Positions 60,301 to 64,000 of a stretch of DNA of 64,000 nucleotides are shown one piece after another; position 1 is the first letter of the stretch, and each line of letters begins with the position of its first letter. Both the position numbers and the translations under genes were made by a program. The DNA comes from Antedon mediterranea. Its lineage: Eukaryota; Echinodermata; Crinoidea; Comatulida; Antedonidae. The notes beneath the pieces were generated by a model, which did not search any database, had not been told where the DNA came from, and saw only the letters and a program-made list of their open reading frames with translations. Where the stretch lies: positions 7,722,312 to 7,786,311 of the forward strand of contig NC_092675.1 in assembly GCF_964355755.1 (NCBI RefSeq), read 5' to 3'.

Positions 60301-63300
60301 TTAGAGTTTTGAAAATTCCACCATTATTTGTTTGTTGTTTTCTGCGGAAGTTAATAAATTTATTAAATTTAAAAATGGCCAAGTCAAAGTTTGATTTTTC
60401 TCATCTTTATTTTCTATGTTTAATAATTTCATTATTTGTTTGTTTTTATCTGCGGAAGTTAAAAACTGTATTAAAATTAAAAAATTGCCAAGTCAAAGTT
60501 TGATTTTTCTCATCCTTATTTTCTATGTTTAATAATTTCATTATTTGTTTGTTTTTATCTGCGGAAGTTAAAAACTTTATTAAAATTTAAAAATGGCCAA
60601 GTCAAATTTTGATTTTTCTCATCTTTATTTTCTATGTTTAATAATTTCATCTTTTTTTCTACAACAAATTGCTATGGTGACTAAAAAGTAAACCTTTAAT
60701 GATAACAAAAGGTTTAGATGTGTTTAATCTAATGTATTAGAAACCTAAAACTATGATGTGTGCATTATAGTATAATGTTTTGTTCTTATTCTGTTAGCAT
60801 TTATTAAGTGCCGTCTCTAGTATGTGACTAAAGGCCTAAATCAATGGCATTGTGAAGATGGACAAAATCTCTTAAGTGGTTTCTGAACATGACTACTTTC
60901 AGGAGTAAACTGATCAAGCCTGCAGGAATTAGTTTACTATTAAAAATCTCTACACAAAAGATCGTTTATATATAAAGAAGGAGAACTATCGCATAAATTG
61001 TGAATTTTAATTTCAATTACAATAACCGATTATCTTTACCGTAACTAAAAAGGCCAACGTTTACCTCGCTTTGCACACAACATGAATAAAAGTTGGATGG
61101 TAGAGTAAATTATCATTTTATAGTTCAACCAGCACAAATGATATTAAAAATGGATTTTTTAACTAATATTTATACAGTAAAAACCCTATTTTTTTTTTTT
61201 TTTATTGAACATTTTTATATTTCAATTTCAAAAATAGCTTAAAATAATAACACTTTCTTATTAATAGTAATACACAATATACATTTCTCTTAAGAACAAA
61301 ATATAAATAATTTCATAATGTAATAAATATAAATCTACTTTTTCTTTTCTCTTAAAAACAAAGTCTATAAATAATTTGTTGTCAATTTTTTCTTTTATAG
61401 CATATTTCAACTAAAAAATAATTTAATTAAACATAAAACTTTCTTATTCAAATAAATAGTTATTACTTACTAAATAAACAGATGATAAAAATTCTATAAA
61501 TAATTCAAGATTAAAAAAACATTATATAAAAAACAGTGCTTTTATTGAACACTTTCATATTTCAATTTAAAAAATAGCTTAAAATAATAACACTTTTTTA
61601 ATAATAATAATATATAATATACATTTCTCTTAAGAACAAACTATAAATAATTTCATGATGTAATTATTTTAAGGGGATACCTTTTGTGTCTCAACAAAAT
61701 GTCCCTGATGTCTCAACAATTGCCCTGAATAGGGGTTGGCCAAAGTGTATTTGCCCTTGTTCGTTTCATGAGATAGTGTTCCTTTAACAGTGGTATGAGT
61801 TTCTACTATACTGTAGTTAATTGTATCATTATACTTTTTAAAATCTTCTAACCAGCAGAGAATAAAAAATCTTTGTAGAAGATTGTTTTTAGTTTAATTT
61901 ATCAATACTTAAATAAACTTTGCTGTCAAATAAAAGTTTAATTGGCAAAAAGAAAATGGTATGCATAACAGAAACATGTTATTATCATACAACATTTGAA
62001 TAGGAGATTTGTGCATGTATGATAGATGAAATCTTATAAAATAAGATATTACCAGGCTTACATTATGTTACTTTATCATTTACTAGGTTGTGAAGGTGAT
62101 CTAGATAAGTACATAATGTAGTCTTAAAGATTAAGTTTAGATTAAAGTATTTGGATGATAAATTAATGTGAATTATTAACAATTATAACACATCTAAGTG
62201 TATCCCTGCCTTTTGATTGGTTGATTTCACAAGGTGCTCAGTCTATGTGTCCCATCTGTAACCGCTTGACTCCACAGTCAAAATCAGAATGCTGCGATTC
62301 AAATTAGAAGCATAATAAAAAGTTTCACAAAACAATTTGTATTCGTTGAATGAGGATAATATTTTCATTCATTGGGAAGCCTTTACAGTAGATTCAGCTT
62401 TGTATAAGGTACATATATTTATCCTCAAGCTTAACTGGAAACTGAGGAAATTCAGATTAGGCCCTCCACGGACCCACAGCAGCCAGCAGTGCAGCACCTA
62501 CCAGATCAGCAAACGTGCACTATGTACACCATCCCATCTGAAGGACGAGGCAATGAGAGTAAAGTATCTTGCCTAAGGATACAGTTAGTATAGTACAGAT
62601 AGCCTCGAACCAATGGCTATCAGCTGCTAGTCTGATATTATCATTACATCATCACTCTCTGGTATATATACAGCACCCGCCGCTATTTATGGTCTCCCAT
62701 CCAGAACGCAACCGGGCCCAACATTGCTTAACTTCGGTGATTCAACCAGTGGTTCAATGCTGTATGGCCGTATTATAATAGAAAATATATTGTTTGAAGG
62801 TTTGCATGGCAAAATCAAATGTTGATATAAAGTTGCGGTACACCATGTATATCAGTTCTGGAAAGAACTGTTGAGTTTCTCGACGTTTCGATAAATATGC
62901 TTTGATCGTCCTCAGAAGAGAACGATCAAAGCATAGTCGAGAAACTCAATTTTTTTTTTCAAAACTAATATATGTGGTGTACCGCAACTTTATAATAGAA
63001 CAGTCAAAATTGTTCAAACTCATAAACTTCCATTATTGTACACTATTGCTAACAATAGTGACTAATAGACTGACCTTTAATATGAAATTCAAGACATTAC
63101 ATTTTGTTTGCATTGTGTGATTTTATTTTTCGTATAGTTAATTTATAGTCATGAGTTATTAGTGCATTACGTACTTAATCATATTTTAAGACATCTAATG
63201 CTTCATTTTATTGCTTAATTACCCATCAAACTAATTTATTGCATTTTGTCTCTTAGGAAATGACAGAGGTTTATGGCATTCATATTGAAGTTTGATTTTC

Positions 63301-64000
63301 TGAATCTTGGTTCAAGTCAATTTTGGTTTTTTGGTTTCATGTCTTGTTTTCTGAGTCCTTTTTTATTTTGTTATTGTTTCATATCCTCTTTATTTTATTC
63401 AAGTACTGGTTTGTTTCCTTCTGGTAATTCAATCATTTACAGTTTCAAAATAAGGAAAATTACTAATAAACATCTACTAAAAAAACCATTTATTTCTATT
63501 TTCTTTCTTTTTTGTAAAAAAAAATGCTCACAATACTTTTTTTCGAAATACAGTAGGTGATAATATTACACCAAATTTACTTGATTATTAGCATTAGTAG
63601 TGTGTGGCTGAGCAAGGAAGCAAGGAGTGGCGTCAAACTAGCATATGATTTGCTCGTTTGTGGCAGACATAAGAATAATGTCTTCCTACTCCTTCATACA
63701 TCTATTTAGAGAAAATTGATATTTGCTTCGCTGTGATTGATATACACTTTTCAATCTAAATGTTAATGATTTTTTCCTTTTTTTTTCCGTCTCAGCATTC
63801 CAAGAATATAATCCACCGAGATCTGAAAGCAGAGAACATATTTTATGCAGCTAATGGTCTGGCTAAGGTTGGGGACTTTGGATTCAGTACTGTGAGCAAA
63901 CAAAATGAGACATTAAACACATTTTGTGGATCACCACCATATGCCGCACCGGAACTATTTAAAGATGAAAATTACGTCGGTGTGCCTGTTGATATATGGG
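54056..64000 (+). CDS. NIM1K: NIM1-like AMPK-related serine/threonine kinase, N-terminal part (runs off window)
   Basis: A protein kinase of the CAMK/AMPK-related group. The visible join is 54056..54326, 54837..55105 and 63796..64000, with junctions AAAG|GTAAGT to AATAG|AA (phase 1) and ATT|GTAAGT to CTCAG|CAT (phase 0). The N-terminus is Ser/Asn/Arg-rich. ITLGKR-type lead [12 protein letters not shown] is followed by the Gly loop [11 protein letters not shown] (71-81), the ATP lysine in KVAIK (Lys96), [11 protein letters not shown] (catalytic Asp189), [10 protein letters not shown] (DFG at 207-209), the T-loop [15 protein letters not shown] (Thr222) and VDIW at the edge. Sequences such as [20 protein letters not shown] and IIRLYEV are strikingly like vertebrate NIM1. 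No kinase residue is missing in the part present. The rest of the C-lobe and tail lie beyond 64000. Confidence 0.93.
54837..55105 (+). CDS. NIM1K: NIM1-like kinase exon 2 (N-lobe and hinge)
   Basis: Encodes [20 protein letters not shown] through the alpha-C glutamate region ([15 protein letters not shown]), the hinge [11 protein letters not shown] and [20 protein letters not shown], ending HI at a GTAAGT donor. Confidence 0.94.
55140..55304. mobile_element. MITE, GCTCTGTCTACACTATCAAA family, copy 6 (intronic)
   Basis: ggctgtctcttttctaaaca, gtgtgatgtgcccaaatatg, atgggcacatcaca, cataaagtttgatagtgaga cagagctta: nearly full length, in the second kinase intron, 35 bases after exon 2. Confidence 0.8.
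55425..55560. repeat. Dispersed repeat, copy 1 of a ~135-bp pair
   Basis: aataccattggcaatcaggc, ccctctacaaacactctaac, aagaattccaggtttttgtg atgg and tctcctcattgt recur in the same orientation at about 57333-57470, with a number of substitutions. Class unknown; possibly the tail of a retroelement. Confidence 0.6.
56344..56482. mobile_element. MITE, GGTTCCCACTAG family, copy 5
   Basis: Ends taagtttggttcccactagg and cctagtgggaaccaaagttt; about 139 bp, in the second kinase intron. Confidence 0.8.
56614..56803. mobile_element. Palindromic MITE, GGCCATATTCACCAATCA family
   Basis: Left ggccatattcaccaatcaca cttaag, right (other strand) ggccattggctgtattcacc aatcacgctt. Both arms continue with agtgagatatttcccttaa-like text. 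About 190 bp. Confidence 0.7.
57333..57470. repeat. Dispersed repeat, copy 2 of a ~135-bp pair
   Basis: Matches 55425-55560 in order and orientation (aataccataggcattcaggc, aagaattccaggtttttgtg). A GGGACACCTTCG block lies just upstream at 57260. Confidence 0.6.
58683..58804. mobile_element. MITE, GGTTCCCACTAG family, copy 6
   Basis: Ends agcttggttcccactaga and taatgggaaccaagcttt; internal part shortened to about 120 bp. Confidence 0.75.
60323..60651. repeat. Tandem repeat, three copies of a ~109-bp unit
   Basis: attatttgtttgtt...ctgcggaagtt, then aatggccaagtcaaagtttg and atttttctcatcttta recur starting at 60323, 60431 and 60540. Spacing of 108 and 109 bp and high similarity indicate recent duplication. 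The short reading frame across it is just repeat. Confidence 0.85.
61200..61665. repeat. Direct duplication of a ~120-bp AT-rich segment
   Basis: tttattgaacatttttatat, aatagcttaaaataataaca and atacatttctcttaagaaca at 61203-61323 recur in the same order at 61540-61665. Confidence 0.7.
62400..62772 (-). mobile_element. SINE with a 5S rRNA-derived head followed by a tRNA-like segment
   Basis: Minus strand from 62772: tacggccatacagcattgaa, then caccgaagttaagcaatgtt gggcccggtt and ctggatgggagacc are clearly 5S rRNA-like, through ggcgggtgctgta (about 62669-62772). It is followed at about 62600-62665 by a tRNA-like stretch with a 5-bp anticodon-type stem atcag/ctgat and a B box ggttcgaggct. A body shared with the SINE at 50455 (atccttaggcaagatacttt) and a 3' part shared with 48893-48998 come next. 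The 5S part is too diverged to be a working gene. Confidence 0.75.
62826..62994. mobile_element. Small TIR element, TATAAAGTTGCGGTACACCA
   Basis: The 20-bp ends tataaagttgcggtacacca (62826-62845) and their reverse complement (62975-62994) are perfect apart from flank. Inside is a second inverted pair, gagtttctcgac / gtcgagaaactc with tgctttgatcgt / acgatcaaagca. On the minus strand CTGAGGA (62915-62909) and GAAACGTC (62889-62882) resemble a degenerate hammerhead core. Confidence 0.7.
63000..63790. other. End of the 8.7-kb second kinase intron
   Basis: AT-rich with a T-rich polypyrimidine tract before the exon 3 acceptor at 63795. A 95-codon frame at 63273-63560 is Phe/Leu-rich from T-rich DNA and is not a gene. 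Confidence 0.45.
63796..64000 (+). CDS. NIM1K: NIM1-like kinase exon 3 (catalytic loop to VDIW), truncated by window edge
   Basis: Follows the polypyrimidine acceptor ttttttttccgtctcag. Encodes [55 protein letters not shown] and the start of subdomain IX. Its donor is not in the window. Confidence 0.94.

Noticed and set aside
62664-62772. Functional 5S rRNA gene
   Set aside because: Too diverged and shortened, and fused to SINE body sequence.
63273-63560. 95-codon frame rich in Phe, Leu and Ser
   Set aside because: Product of T-rich intron DNA; the neighbouring kinase exons define this as intron.

Overview
This is a window of an AT-rich, intron-containing metazoan nuclear genome. Spliced genes with canonical GT-AG introns, polymerase III tRNA genes, tRNA- and 5S-derived SINEs, many palindromic MITEs, a Penelope-like element and a selenoprotein all point to an animal. 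The vertebrate-like gene set (NIM1-type kinase, SYCE2 synaptonemal-complex protein, secreted selenocysteine glutathione peroxidase) next to an invertebrate-type chitin synthase, with a genome-wide excess of the word AGGCCTA, suggests an invertebrate deuterostome. An echinoderm is my best guess, with low confidence.

Layout. 0.9-2.3 kb: a three-exon secreted glutathione peroxidase (+) whose catalytic codon is UGA (selenocysteine), with a candidate SECIS hairpin in the 3' UTR. 2.8-5.0 kb: a tandem cluster of tRNA-Arg(CCT) units on the minus strand; one copy is split by a 966-bp transposon with long inverted termini and a 9-bp target duplication. 5-11.9 kb: intergenic, rich in MITEs. 11.95-22.9 kb: a complete chitin synthase gene (+) with ten coding exons per transcript, two mutually compatible first exons and one probable GC-AG intron. 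23.0-23.4 kb: a 23-24-bp minisatellite. 26.0-28.3 kb: a complete three-exon SYCE2-like gene (-). 28.4-29.3 kb: a dense AGGCCTA/CCTAGG tract, followed by a CpG-richer patch that may hold promoters and an unidentified minus-strand exon. 30.8-53.7 kb: a gene-poor interval with a TA-flanked MITE, a Penelope-like fragment with hammerhead-like motifs, several SINEs, and a 2-kb TIR element with a nested foldback. 54.06 kb to the right edge: the first three coding exons of a NIM1-like AMPK-related kinase (+), with an 8.7-kb intron; the gene runs off the window.

The protein genes do not form a functional unit: antioxidant defence, chitin deposition, meiotic chromosome synapsis and kinase signalling are independent functions. 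I found no prokaryotic-style defence system, CRISPR array or operon. The points most worth follow-up are the Sec/SECIS pair, the alternative chitin synthase N-termini, the transposon-split tRNA gene, the 5S/tRNA-headed SINE and the hammerhead-like motifs.
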